Shown one piece after another: positions 27,041 through 34,977 of a stretch of 64,000 nt of DNA (the first letter of the stretch is position 1; each line of letters opens with the position of its first letter). Source of the stretch: Chitinophagaceae bacterium. GTDB lineage: Bacteria; Bacteroidota; Bacteroidia; Chitinophagales; Chitinophagaceae. A program made the translations under genes and the position numbers. The DNA is taken from the NCBI GenBank assembly GCA_019638595.1, contig JAHBTJ010000004.1:186001-250000 (forward strand), read 5' to 3'. Below the pieces are notes generated by a model. That model was not told the DNA's origin. It saw only the letters and a list, made by a program, of their open reading frames with translations, and ran no database searches.

Positions 27041-28138
27041 ATGCAAAAGGAAATCAAGCCTTCTTACAGGAAAGAAGAGGATGACCGGTTTTTCAGGCTG
27101 TTGCGTACTGAAGCCAACATCATTGTAGCCACACATTCACCTTCCAGGCAATTCGAGATTGTATTCAAAGCCATACTTTTTCCATCCCTGTATTTTTTTG
27201 TGCTGGGCTGTATATACATATGGGGTAATAACAACTGGGTATTGTTTAGCTGTTATTGTATGCTGGGCATTTTGCTCGTGCTGAATTACCTGAACATTGT
27301 ACACGATGCTGTGCATAATACCATCTTTAAAAGCAAAAGGCTGAACAACGCATTTGTTTATATATTCGACCTGGTAGGCGCCAACAGCTTTATCTGGAGA
27401 ATGCGGCACATCAAGTTTCACCATAACTATCCGAATGTAGACGGCTGGGATACCGATATTGACCAGAGCAAGCTGGTAAGAGTAACGCCTCACGGCGAAG
27501 TGTCGGGGTTTCATAAATACCAGCATATTTATATGCCGTTCCTGTACCCGTTCTTTTTATTCAACTGGCTGCTGGTACGCGACTTTAAAGATTTTTTTAT
27601 CAAAAAAAGAACTGTCCGGCACCTGATCTCCATTCCGTTCATTGAATACATTAAGCTTTTCGTGTTCAAGGCGATCTTTATTTTGTCGCTGGTAATATTA
27701 CCAAAGCTGGTATTAGGTATCCACTGGGGAAGGATCCTGCTGGCATTTGCTGTAATGATATTCACTGCTACATTTTTCGCCCTGCTGGTATTGCTGCCGC
27801 CTCATGCTAATACCGGGTCGGAATTTCCCTTGCCCGATGAAAACAAGAAGCTGCCTTATAGCTGGCTACTGCATATGCTGAAAACCACCAACGATGTAAC
27901 GGGCGAAAACTGGCTGACCCGCTTTGTATTGGGCAACTATAATTATCATGTAGTACATCACCTGTTCCCGAATATTCATCATACCTACTACCCGGAAATT
28001 ACCAGGGTATTACAAAAAATGGCAGCCGAAAACGATCTTCCATACAGGAGCTACCCCATGCTTACAACACTCAAAAATCATTATCTTCTTCTTAAGCAGA
28101 ACCGGAGCGATTTTGATGTGTGGGAAGAGGCGATGTAA
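27041..28138 (+). CDS. Membrane fatty acid desaturase
   Basis: A 365-residue di-iron desaturase of the acyl-lipid type. It has the three histidine boxes: HDAVH near residue 88 (HxxxH), HIKFHH near 126 (HxxxHH), and HVVHHLFPNIHH near 307 (HxxHH). Four to six membrane helices lie between them. It inserts a double bond into fatty acyl chains of membrane lipids using oxygen and an electron carrier. It could also be a carotenoid- or sphingolipid-modifying member, since box spacing alone does not fix the substrate. It converges on the menI-like gene. Confidence 0.9.
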   Translation: MQKEIKPSYRKEEDDRFFRLLRTEANIIVATHSPSRQFEIVFKAILFPSLYFFVLGCIYIWGNNNWVLFSCYCMLGILLVLNYLNIVHDAVHNTIFKSKRLNNAFVYIFDLVGANSFIWRMRHIKFHHNYPNVDGWDTDIDQSKLVRVTPHGEVSGFHKYQHIYMPFLYPFFLFNWLLVRDFKDFFIKKRTVRHLISIPFIEYIKLFVFKAIFILSLVILPKLVLGIHWGRILLAFAVMIFTATFFALLVLLPPHANTGSEFPLPDENKKLPYSWLLHMLKTTNDVTGENWLTRFVLGNYNYHVVHHLFPNIHHTYYPEITRVLQKMAAENDLPYRSYPMLTTLKNHYLLLKQNRSDFDVWEEAM

Positions 28139-28155
28139 AACAGTGTGCTGAATGG

Positions 28156-28602
28156 TTATTCCCCGGACTTAGCTCTTCTTTTTAAAATGGCCACGGTAAG
28201 CCTGCTGATGCAGATAAGCTTGTTTCCCTGGTCGTGTATTTTTATTTCCCAAACATGCGTGGAAGAGCCCAGGTGAATGGGGGTAGCCGTTCCCGTTACA
28301 TACCCCTGGCTGGCGCTACGGATGTGATTGGCGTTTATTTCAAGTCCAACGCAAAGCTGCGAGCTGCTGTCCAGTACGAGCGACGAAGCTACACTGCCTA
28401 ATGTTTCAGCCAGGGCTACGGAGGCCCCTCCATGTAACAAGCCGTACGGTTGTTTGGTACGATGGTCAACCGGCATGGTAGCTTTCAGGTAATGATCGCC
28501 GATTTCGGTAAAAGTAATTCCCAGGTGCTCACCCATTGTCCCGGCGCTCATAGCCTGCAGTTTTTCAAGCGAAAACTCCTTTTTAAACCATATCTGCGCC
28601 AT
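28156..28602 (-). CDS. menI: Hotdog-fold acyl-CoA thioesterase, MenI/YdiI-like
   Basis: A 148-residue cytoplasmic thioesterase very close to E. coli YdiI: TMPVDHRTKQPYGLLHGG near residues 42-59 and ALAETLGSVAS with the catalytic Glu near 65. It also shares the GLEINANHIRSA segment near 88-99 and the SRLTVAIL end. YdiI/MenI hydrolyses 1,4-dihydroxy-2-naphthoyl-CoA in menaquinone synthesis and also takes phenylacetyl-CoA-type esters, so the exact substrate is open. No other men gene is in the window. Bacteroidota rely on menaquinone, which fits the role. Confidence 0.85.
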   Translation of the reverse strand: MAQIWFKKEFSLEKLQAMSAGTMGEHLGITFTEIGDHYLKATMPVDHRTKQPYGLLHGGASVALAETLGSVASSLVLDSSSQLCVGLEINANHIRSASQGYVTGTATPIHLGSSTHVWEIKIHDQGNKLICISRLTVAILKRRAKSGE

Positions 28603-28732
28603 AGAGTATACAGTTATCTGTCAAAAAAAAATTATTGCCCAATATAGATCATTCACAGCAAAAACGGGAACTGGATACGGACGCAAACATTTGATGTACC
28701 GTTCCGTTAAAAGGAAGTATCAGGCATGGTGC

Positions 28733-29602
28733 TTATCCGTTGGTAACGGCTTCAATTACATAGGCCTCATCCCTGGCGGCAAATTGCCCGAGCGCTTTCG
28801 CGAACCATTCTTTCGCTACAGCTCCTAATTTTGGATCAAAACCGGCTTCTTTTGCCAGATCAAGTGCGTACACCGCATCCTTATGACGTAACTGCACAGT
28901 AAATGCCGGAAGACCGGCAAATTTTTTCTCCCCCATTTTTCGTACATACCGAACTACCTGCGGGCTGGCTGCAGCGCTGTCCTCCATGGCCGCCATCACT
29001 TCATTCCTGTTCAGTCCCAGCTTTTCCGCCATCGCTATTCCCTCGGCCAAGCCGGCAATTTGTACTGCTCCCATCAGGTTAATAATAAGCTTATACATAG
29101 TTCCGGTACCGATGTTTCCGAAATAACGGATCGTTGCTGAAAATGTTTGCAGTATGGTACGGCACGCTTCCAGGTCTGCCGCATCAGCACCCACCAGCAG
29201 GGTGAGCTTTCCCTGCGCAGCCGCATCAGGTATACCCGTAACCGGGCAATCAATATAGCGCAATCCGCCTGCAGCGGCGGCGGCACTCAATTCTTTTACA
29301 TACTTCAACGACAGGGTGGAGCATTCAATTACAAAAGCCCCGGGCTTCATCTGCCGGAGCGCCCCCCGTTCACCCAGCCATACCTCCCGCGACGCTGTAT
29401 CATCAGCAAGCATAGCAATAACAATATCCGCGTTTTGAGCAGCTTCAGCCGGAGTAACAGCCCAAACAGCGCCTGCTTCCAAAACAGGCTGCCCTTTTTC
29501 CCGGCTCCTGTTCCATACTGCCAGTTGGCTTCCGGAACGCAGCAGGCTGAGCGCGATACCACTCCCCATGTTGCCCAGTCCCAGTAAAGCTATTTTCTGC
29601 AT
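28733..29602 (-). CDS. NAD(P)-dependent 3-hydroxyisobutyrate-dehydrogenase-like oxidoreductase
   Basis: About 289 residues from the ATG at 29602 (a TTG six bases upstream is less likely). The N-terminal Rossmann motif is LLGLGNMGSG; the substrate-binding CPVTGIPDAAAQGKL follows near residue 120, and the catalytic Lys lies in GTMYKLIINLM near 170. The C-terminal half is all helical. It belongs to the beta-hydroxyacid dehydrogenase family, which includes hydroxyisobutyrate, tartronate-semialdehyde and glyoxylate/succinic-semialdehyde reductases; the choice cannot be made here. Confidence 0.87.
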   Translation of the reverse strand: MQKIALLGLGNMGSGIALSLLRSGSQLAVWNRSREKGQPVLEAGAVWAVTPAEAAQNADIVIAMLADDTASREVWLGERGALRQMKPGAFVIECSTLSLKYVKELSAAAAAGGLRYIDCPVTGIPDAAAQGKLTLLVGADAADLEACRTILQTFSATIRYFGNIGTGTMYKLIINLMGAVQIAGLAEGIAMAEKLGLNRNEVMAAMEDSAAASPQVVRYVRKMGEKKFAGLPAFTVQLRHKDAVYALDLAKEAGFDPKLGAVAKEWFAKALGQFAARDEAYVIEAVTNG

Positions 29603-29655
29603 CCACAAATTTTTTATTTAAATAAAATTTACAATATACTCTATAAACTATTGTT

Positions 29656-30129
29656 TTACATCAACTTTAATGTATCCACAACCGGTTCCGGCAAAAATGG
29701 AGATGCATCTCCGCCATTACGTATTACATCCCTCACCAGCGTTGAAGCCACGGAAGTATATTGCGGAAGGCAGGTTAAAAAGATGGTTTCAATGTTATTA
29801 TCCAGGCTCCGGTTCATATCTGCTATAGCTTTTTCGTATTCAAAATCATTGACATAGCGAATACCTCTTAAAATAAAATTTGCATTTATTTTTTTACAGC
29901 ATTCTATTGTCAGCCCTTCATATACCAGCGCGGTCACTTTGTCGGAATCACGAAAAATTTCGTTGATCCATTTTAATCGCTGTTCTTCCGAAAACATGGC
30001 GGTTTTATTCACGTTCCTTCCAATACCAATATATAACCGGTCAAAAAGGTTAAGCGACCGGTTGATGATATCAAGATGTCCGATTGTAATAGGATCAAAA
30101 GTTCCGGGAAACAGGGCAATTCGTTGCAT
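29656..30129 (-). CDS. coaD: Pantetheine-phosphate adenylyltransferase
   Basis: Fourth enzyme of coenzyme A synthesis, 157 residues, the standard length. It joins ATP and phosphopantetheine to give dephospho-CoA. Signature residues are FPGTFDPITIGH at 7-18 (the nucleotidyltransferase T/HxGH motif), the RGIRYVNDFEYE segment near 88-99, and VASTLVRDVIRNGGD near 126-140 in place of the usual ISSSxVR. Hexameric cytoplasmic enzyme. A block of AT-rich dispersed repeat lies directly upstream of its start. Confidence 0.96.
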   Translation of the reverse strand: MQRIALFPGTFDPITIGHLDIINRSLNLFDRLYIGIGRNVNKTAMFSEEQRLKWINEIFRDSDKVTALVYEGLTIECCKKINANFILRGIRYVNDFEYEKAIADMNRSLDNNIETIFLTCLPQYTSVASTLVRDVIRNGGDASPFLPEPVVDTLKLM

Positions 30130-30225
30130 GTAGAAAATTTGAGATTTGAAATTTGTAATTTGAGAGTTTGGAGTTTATGGTTTGCATTAAAACCTGGAAC
30201 CTGAAACTTCAAACCTTGTAACCTT
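30130..30225. repeat. Dispersed AT-rich intergenic repeat, copy 1
   Basis: Directly upstream of coaD this stretch holds stammering units such as TTTGAGATTTGAAATTTG and variants (AATTTGAGAGTTTGGAG). Closely related text appears at 31247-31260, 31316-31365 and, as the complement, 57379-57414. No ORF or transposase is associated. Confidence 0.6.
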
Positions 30226-30259
30226 ACCCCCCTGCGACTTGTAACATATAACCTGTCCC

Positions 30260-31189
30260 TTATCCTTCCCCTCTTCCGGCCAATAAATACAGCACCGCCA
30301 TGCGGGTTGCCACACCGTTTTCTACCTGCTGCAGAATAATAGATTGCTTTGAGTCTGCCACGTCACTGTCCAGTTCCACTCCCCTATTTATTGGACCCGG
30401 GTGCATGATAACCAATTCTTTATCCAGGCTATCTAACATTTTTTTATTGATCCCGTACGCTAGGTTGTATTCCCGCAGAGAAGAAAATAGCACCTGGTTC
30501 TGCCGCTCTAACTGGATGCGCAGCACATTGGCTACATCGCACCATTCAAGCGCCCTCCGTATATTGTATTCCACTTTTATATCAAAAGCTTTTTGCATAT
30601 AAGGAGGTATCAGTGTTGGCGGCCCGGCAACCATTACTTCCGCTCCCATTTTTTTCAGAAGATAGATATTGCTCAGCGCTACCCGCGAGTGCATGATATC
30701 TCCTATGATAGCCACTTTCAGTCCTTCGAGGCTGCCCTTTTGCTCCCGCATACTAAAGGCATCAAGCAGCGCCTGGGTGGGATGCTCGTTGATACCATCG
30801 CCTGCATTGACTATTGCCGCCGGAATATGTTTTGCCAGGAAATGAGGAGCTCCGCTGGCGCTGTGCCGCATTACCACCATATCCACCTTCATCGAAAGGA
30901 TGTTATTTACCGTATCCAGGAGGGTTTCTCCTTTGGAAACCGAGGATCCGCTGGCAGTAAAATTGATGGTATCGGCGCTTAGCCTCTTTTCTGCCAGCTC
31001 AAACGAAATACGGGTTCGCGTAGAGCTTTCGTAAAAAAGATTTACTATGGTAACGTCGCGCAGCGTAGGTACCTTTTTAATAGGCCGTTGTAATACTTCT
31101 TTAAACTGGGTTGCGGTATCTAAAATAAGTTGGATGTCCTTTGCGGAGAGGTCTCTAATGCCCAACAAATGTTTTGTGCTGAGTTGCAT
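30260..31189 (-). CDS. pyrB: Aspartate carbamoyltransferase catalytic chain
   Basis: Pyrimidine synthesis enzyme, 309 residues, that transfers carbamoyl from carbamoyl phosphate to aspartate. The carbamoyl-phosphate motif SSTRTRISFELA is near residues 54-65, MRHSASGAPHF near 109, the HPTQALLDAF signature near 136-145, and the late MHPGPINRGVE near 266. No pyrI regulatory gene is next to it, as in the trimeric unregulated form common in this phylum. Its 5' side faces rpmI across 469 bases of repeats. Confidence 0.96.
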   Translation of the reverse strand: MQLSTKHLLGIRDLSAKDIQLILDTATQFKEVLQRPIKKVPTLRDVTIVNLFYESSTRTRISFELAEKRLSADTINFTASGSSVSKGETLLDTVNNILSMKVDMVVMRHSASGAPHFLAKHIPAAIVNAGDGINEHPTQALLDAFSMREQKGSLEGLKVAIIGDIMHSRVALSNIYLLKKMGAEVMVAGPPTLIPPYMQKAFDIKVEYNIRRALEWCDVANVLRIQLERQNQVLFSSLREYNLAYGINKKMLDSLDKELVIMHPGPINRGVELDSDVADSKQSIILQQVENGVATRMAVLYLLAGRGEG

Positions 31190-31658
31190 TAAGGGGCGAA
31201 GTTATAGGATAGGCATTAAAATGCAAAAGGATTTTTGGGGCGGGTGCAGGAAGATTTGAAATTTGAAATTGGATAGCCCATAGCTCACTGCCGATAGCCG
31301 ACGGCTAAAAGCTATATTTGAGATTTGATGGCTGTTGCAGATTTCGGGTTTGTGGTTTGTAGTTTGTGGTCTCATAGCCATAGCCCACTGCCGATAGCCG
31401 ACGGCTGAAAGCTATTAAACAAAAAACCATAAACAGTAAACTCATAAGTCACGCCGGGGTCTTCATTTAAGGCTATCTTGCAGGCAGTGATCTGCGAATA
31501 GGCGGCTATCAGAAAAAATAGGCGGGACGTGCTCATTTTCAATAAATTTTATATACCTTTGCAGCCCCGTTTAAAAAACGGTATTGCCCCAAAGGCTCCA
31601 TAAAGTGTTTCGTCTGTTCGGAACCGCCCCACGGGTATAACATTAATACTTTACTGAA
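31190..31658. repeat. Divergent pyrB-rpmI intergenic region with tandem dispersed repeats
   Basis: No gene is seen here. A 34-base unit at 31281-31314 recurs at 31381-31414 exactly 100 bases later with 32 of 34 identical positions; both share the core CCGATAGCCGACGGCT. Between and before them lie stretches of the TTTGAGATTTGA-type repeat. A reverse, diverged copy of the core is at 33842-33890. The right end carries the rpmI -7 box and leader hairpin. Confidence 0.65.
31554..31581 (+). promoter_or_regulatory. rpmI-rplT promoter -7 box and leader hairpin
   Basis: TACCTTTG at 31554-31561 fully matches TAnnTTTG. Immediately downstream, at 31567-31581, CCGTTT and AAACGG form a 6-base stem with a 3-base loop at the start of a leader of about 90 bases before rpmI. 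A leader fits autogenous control by a ribosomal protein, but no known L20-leader structure is recognised. Confidence 0.45.
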
Positions 31659-31856
31659 ATGCCAAAGGTTAAAACCAATTCGAGCGCAAAGAAAAGGTTT
31701 AAAGTTACCGCTACCGGCAAGATCACTCACCAGAAGTCTTTCCGCCGTCACCTGTTGACAAAAAAATCAAAAAAACGCAAACGCGCCATGAACATTGATG
31801 GCGAAGTTCATAAGTCGAATATGAATTTTGTAAAGCGCCTGTTGCGTTTAAAGTAA
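31659..31856 (+). CDS. rpmI: 50S ribosomal protein L35
   Basis: A 65-residue very basic ribosomal protein with the invariant opening [20 protein letters not shown], the [12 protein letters not shown] core near residues 31-42 and a C-terminal VKRLLRL. It lies 60 bases before rplT, the usual partner. The infC gene that normally precedes rpmI is absent; the space upstream is repeat DNA. Confidence 0.97.
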   Translation: MPKVKTNSSAKKRFKVTATGKITHQKSFRRHLLTKKSKKRKRAMNIDGEVHKSNMNFVKRLLRLK

Positions 31857-31916
31857 ACAAATTTAAAACAGTTGCCGGCAGGCGCCGAAGCGCTGCCAGC
31901 TTAAAACTCAGTAAAT

Positions 31917-32261
31917 ATGCCTCGTTCAGTAAATGCAGTTGCCTCAAAAGCACGCAGAAAAAGAATATTAAAAGCCGCTAAAGGCTATTACGGTAAGCGT
32001 AAAAACGTATTGACCGTTGCTAAAAACGTAGTGGAAAAAGGTTTAACCTATAGCTACGTAGGCCGTAAATTAAAGAAAAGAGAATACCGCGCCCTGTGGA
32101 TAGCACGTATCAACGCTGCGGTTCGCGAAGAAGGACTTACCTATTCGGAATTCATTCATAAACTGAACCAGAAACAGGTTGGACTGGATCGTAAAGTTTT
32201 AGCCGACCTGGCCATGAATGAGCCTGAAAGCTTCAAAAAGCTGGTAGCTTCTGTAAAATAA
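31917..32261 (+). CDS. rplT: 50S ribosomal protein L20
   Basis: A 114-residue primary rRNA-binding protein needed for early assembly of the large subunit. Hallmarks are [19 protein letters not shown] at the start, [15 protein letters not shown] near residues 23-37, [16 protein letters not shown] near 47-62 and the late [16 protein letters not shown]. It is followed by a clear terminator at 32317-32350. Confidence 0.97.
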   Translation: MPRSVNAVASKARRKRILKAAKGYYGKRKNVLTVAKNVVEKGLTYSYVGRKLKKREYRALWIARINAAVREEGLTYSEFIHKLNQKQVGLDRKVLADLAMNEPESFKKLVASVK

Positions 32262-32316
32262 CTATTAAAACCCGGGAGCAGATTGAATACGGTTTACTCC
32301 AGGAAACGATGATAAG

Positions 32317-32350
32317 CCGGTAGTGAAAAAAATCACCACCGGTTTTTTTA
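32317..32350 (+). terminator. Terminator of rpmI-rplT
   Basis: CCGGTAGTGA and TCACCACCGG form a 10-base stem with one A-C mismatch around a short A loop, followed by seven T residues. It lies 56 bases after the rplT stop. Confidence 0.75.
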
Positions 32351-32378
32351 TTGGATATGATGCAAAAAATTACATTTG
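32351..32378 (+). promoter_or_regulatory. Promoter of the arginine decarboxylase gene
   Basis: TTG at 32351-32353, a 17-base spacer, then TACATTTG at 32371-32378, a full -7 consensus match, starting directly after the preceding terminator. The decarboxylase ATG is 40 bases further on, at 32419. Confidence 0.6.
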
Positions 32379-32418
32379 CAAATCATTTGCTCACCCTCAT
32401 AACCGGCACTCAGTAAAA

Positions 32419-33819
32419 ATGAATAAATCATACACCGACCTGGTGAAACAAACCTTCTACTTTCCGCAGGAGGGTTTTGATGTACAGGATGGTTACCTTC
32501 GTTTCAACGGATTGGATCTCAAAGCGCTTATTGACAAATACGGTACCCCGCTTAAGCTTACTTACCTGCCTAAAATAGGCATGCAGATAGATAAGGCCAA
32601 AAAGATGTTTAAAGAAGCGTTCAAGAAACATCGCTACGAGGGCAAATATTTTTACTGCTATTGCACCAAAAGCTCGCATTTTTCTTTTGTAGTGGAAGAA
32701 GCGCTCAAGCATGAGATCCATTTGGAAACCTCTTACGCTTACGATATAGAGATCATTAACCGGCTGTACGAAAAAAGAAAGATCAACAAGGATATTCATA
32801 TTATCTGCAACGGGTTTAAGCAAAAAGGCTATACTTCGCGTATAGCACGCCTGCTGAACAGCGGCTTTAAGAACGTAACACCTATACTGGATAACAAGGA
32901 TGAACTGGAAGCATACCGGAAATCGGTTAAAGTACCTTTTAAGCTGGGCATACGGGTAGCTGCCGAAGAAGAGCCTACTTTTCCTTTTTACACTTCGCGT
33001 TTGGGCATTCGCGCACGGGATATACTGGAATACTATGTAGACAAAATTGAAGGCAATGAACACAAGTTCCAGTTGAAAATGCTGCATATATTTTTGAACA
33101 AAGGCATTAAAGATGATATATACTACTGGAGCGAGCTGAATAAGATCATTCACCTGTACTGCCAGTTGAAAAAAATATGTCCTGAGCTGGATTCCATTAA
33201 TATCGGCGGGGGATTCCCCATCAAACATTCCCTGGGCTTTGAATATAACTACCAGTTCATGATCAATGAAATTGTAAGGAATATTAAAAGCGCCTGTAAA
33301 AAAGCGAAAGTACCCATGCCGAACATTTACACGGAGTTCGGCAGCTTTACCGTAGGTGAAAGCATGGCGCATATTTACAGTGTGGTAGGACAAAAAGTGC
33401 AGAACGATCGTGAAACATGGTATATGATTGATTCGTCTTTCATTACCACTTTACCCGATACCTGGGGCATTGGCGAACGGTTCCTTTTATTACCGATCAA
33501 CAAATGGGATGAAGAGTATCAGCGGGTGGTATTGGGTGGCATGACCTGCGACAGCCACGATTACTACGATTCCGAAGAGCATATCAACGAAGTATTTCTT
33601 CCTAAAATAGCCAACGGAGAGCCGCTTATTCTCGGCTTTTTTCATACCGGCGCTTACCAGGATCAGATCAGCGGGTACGGAGGCATTAAACACTGCCTCA
33701 TCCCCTCTCCCAAGCACGTAATTGTTGAGTACGACAAAAACGGCAAGCTTATAGACTGGCTGTATGCCAAAGAACAATCGGCACAGAGCATGCTGAAAAT
33801 ACTGGGGTATATAAAATAA
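32419..33819 (+). CDS. Arginine decarboxylase, short PLP fold-III type
   Basis: About 466 residues from the ATG at 32419, the start that follows the promoter. It is an alanine-racemase-fold (fold III) PLP enzyme: the Schiff-base Lys is in YCYCTKSSH near residue 75, the phosphate-binding Gly run in NIGGGFPIKH near 261-270, and the active-site Cys in GMTCDSHDYYD near 376. It makes agmatine, the first step of putrescine and spermidine synthesis in this phylum. It is shorter than the 650-residue E. coli SpeA. Related fold-III decarboxylases (diaminopimelate, carboxynorspermidine) are less likely from the overall match. Confidence 0.85.
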   Translation: MNKSYTDLVKQTFYFPQEGFDVQDGYLRFNGLDLKALIDKYGTPLKLTYLPKIGMQIDKAKKMFKEAFKKHRYEGKYFYCYCTKSSHFSFVVEEALKHEIHLETSYAYDIEIINRLYEKRKINKDIHIICNGFKQKGYTSRIARLLNSGFKNVTPILDNKDELEAYRKSVKVPFKLGIRVAAEEEPTFPFYTSRLGIRARDILEYYVDKIEGNEHKFQLKMLHIFLNKGIKDDIYYWSELNKIIHLYCQLKKICPELDSINIGGGFPIKHSLGFEYNYQFMINEIVRNIKSACKKAKVPMPNIYTEFGSFTVGESMAHIYSVVGQKVQNDRETWYMIDSSFITTLPDTWGIGERFLLLPINKWDEEYQRVVLGGMTCDSHDYYDSEEHINEVFLPKIANGEPLILGFFHTGAYQDQISGYGGIKHCLIPSPKHVIVEYDKNGKLIDWLYAKEQSAQSMLKILGYIK

Positions 33820-33821
33820 GC

Positions 33822-33890
33822 TGTAGTTTGCCAGCTATGAGCCATAGGCTACCAGCTTTCAGCAGTCGGCTATGAGCTGTGGGCTATGGG
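33822..33890 (-). repeat. Dispersed repeat, reverse copy
   Basis: Read on the minus strand, AGCCGACTGCTGAAAGCT within this stretch matches the core of the tandem units at 31281-31314 and 31381-31414 at 17 of 18 positions. Flanking text (CATAGCCCACAGCTCATAG) is related too. It sits directly after the arginine decarboxylase stop. Confidence 0.5.
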
Positions 33891-34011
33891 TGGCTGTGGT
33901 TCTCTTTGCTTCCTCAACTTCGTTAAGCCTTTGTTTTATACCGGTTAAGGTTTTCAATTTATTATTGAGTTTGATATAGCCCCGGGCTTTGTTCACGCAC
34001 TTTCAGGTATA

Positions 34012-34062
34012 GTCGCCAGAGGCGACAGGAGGGCTGTGTGCGGCGAAGACGCCACGCACAGC
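34012..34062. repeat. Double-hairpin palindromic element
   Basis: Two adjacent stem-loops: GTCGCC-AGA-GGCGAC at 34012-34026, and a 13-base imperfect stem GCTGTGTGCGGCG / CGCCACGCACAGC with a 4-base loop at 34033-34062. GC-rich against an AT-rich surround. The layout is that of a REP-like or small-RNA-like palindrome; no T run follows, so a terminator is unlikely. Confidence 0.5.
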
Positions 34063-34122
34063 AGGATAGTTTTGTGTGGGAGAAATGGCATGTTGCACAG
34101 GCTATAAATACAAAAAACGCCA

Positions 34123-34335
34123 CTATATTTCCTTTGCTAAAACAATAGCCTCAGATTCGCCACTATCCAACATCACGTTAAATTGTTTTACGAGATATTT
34201 GTTGGTAACTTCTTTTACGAAAAGCCATTGTACATTTCCTTCGTTCAACCATACTTTTTGTTCTGGAATAACTGCTGAAGCAAATGAATCTGATGATTTG
34301 TAAAAGACAGGTAACAGGTGAAGTGTCGGAAACAA
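34123..34335 (-). pseudogene. Decayed DUF3368/PIN-like toxin remnant
   Basis: A 70-codon open stretch without an ATG (its first codon is TTG). Residues 18-70 read like the central part of DUF3368 PIN-domain proteins: VIPEQKVWLNEG, then a late LDSGESEAIVLAKEI, after which a stop replaces the expected C-terminal strand with its LIDE motif. The N-terminal DTS motif is also missing. A short frame just upstream on the same strand ends AKRNISNFSEESLRQD..., possibly the tail of a partner antitoxin. Read as the relic of a toxin-antitoxin pair; family match is by eye and short. Confidence 0.35.
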
Positions 34336-34540
34336 CTATCATTTCCGGAACAGTTTGTTCATTGTTTCAATGTCCTGCCGCAGACTTTCCTCACTAAAGT
34401 TGGAAATATTTCTTTTTGCCATTTCAGCTTCAAACTTCTTAAAGCTAAAACATACAATATCTTTAGAATAGCTACAGGGCTTGTAATTTGTAATTTTTTG
34501 CTGGTAGCTGAAGACACCTATCCGTAGGGGAAATTCCCGG

Positions 34541-34567
34541 CTCTGGCACGTGAGACACGTACCAGAG
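34541..34567. repeat. Strong palindrome
   Basis: CTCTGGCACGTG, a 3-base loop AGA, then CACGTACCAGAG: a 12-base stem with one mismatch. It is not followed by a T run on either strand. It lies in the gene-poor stretch upstream of the TPR regulator, which otherwise shows no gene between 34597 and 34977. Confidence 0.45.
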
Positions 34568-34865
34568 CGGTCGAAACGGGCATTTTCGAAGAACATATAT
34601 TAAGCCCAAAGTCGCTGACTTCAGACAGTAAGTTAGCAGAAGTTTATCTAAAGAATGGACTGGCGTTTAAAATGTCTTTGTCAGTTTGTTGAAGTATGCA
34701 ATTAGGATATATGAGATAGCCTGTCCACATTAAAGCCTCTCCATTTTGATTATCAGGATGTGGTAATGATATTATGTTAAACAATGAACGCCTGGCGGCT
34801 CAATGGAAATTTTTTGCAAAATCAGACTTATAATATGGTCTATTCTGTGAACAGTATAATTTATA

Positions 34866-34873
34866 TAACTTTG
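34866..34873 (+). promoter_or_regulatory. -7 box of the TPR-HTH regulator gene
   Basis: TAACTTTG, a full match to TAnnTTTG, about 105 bases before the chosen start. No TTG at standard spacing is seen. Confidence 0.4.
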
Positions 34874-34977
34874 AAAATATATTTTTCATCTCTGAAAATG
34901 AGCATTTAATTGGATATAACAGGATGTGCTATATCGAGCCGAAAACAAAAGCTAACAATTCATTGAATATAATCTAC

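Noticed and set aside
30260-31189. Alternative call of ornithine carbamoyltransferase for pyrB
   Set aside because: The STRTRISFE and HPTQALLD context and the late HPGPINRGVE fit aspartate carbamoyltransferase; ornithine enzymes carry HCLP and a different end.
31247-31440. Possible CRISPR array from the repeated units
   Set aside because: Only two near-identical units with a spacer that itself consists of other repeat text; no cas genes and no regular spacing beyond the pair.
32428-33393. 321-codon minus-strand frame in the arginine decarboxylase gene
   Set aside because: It lies fully within a clear enzyme gene with PLP motifs and has no recognisable domain or promoter.
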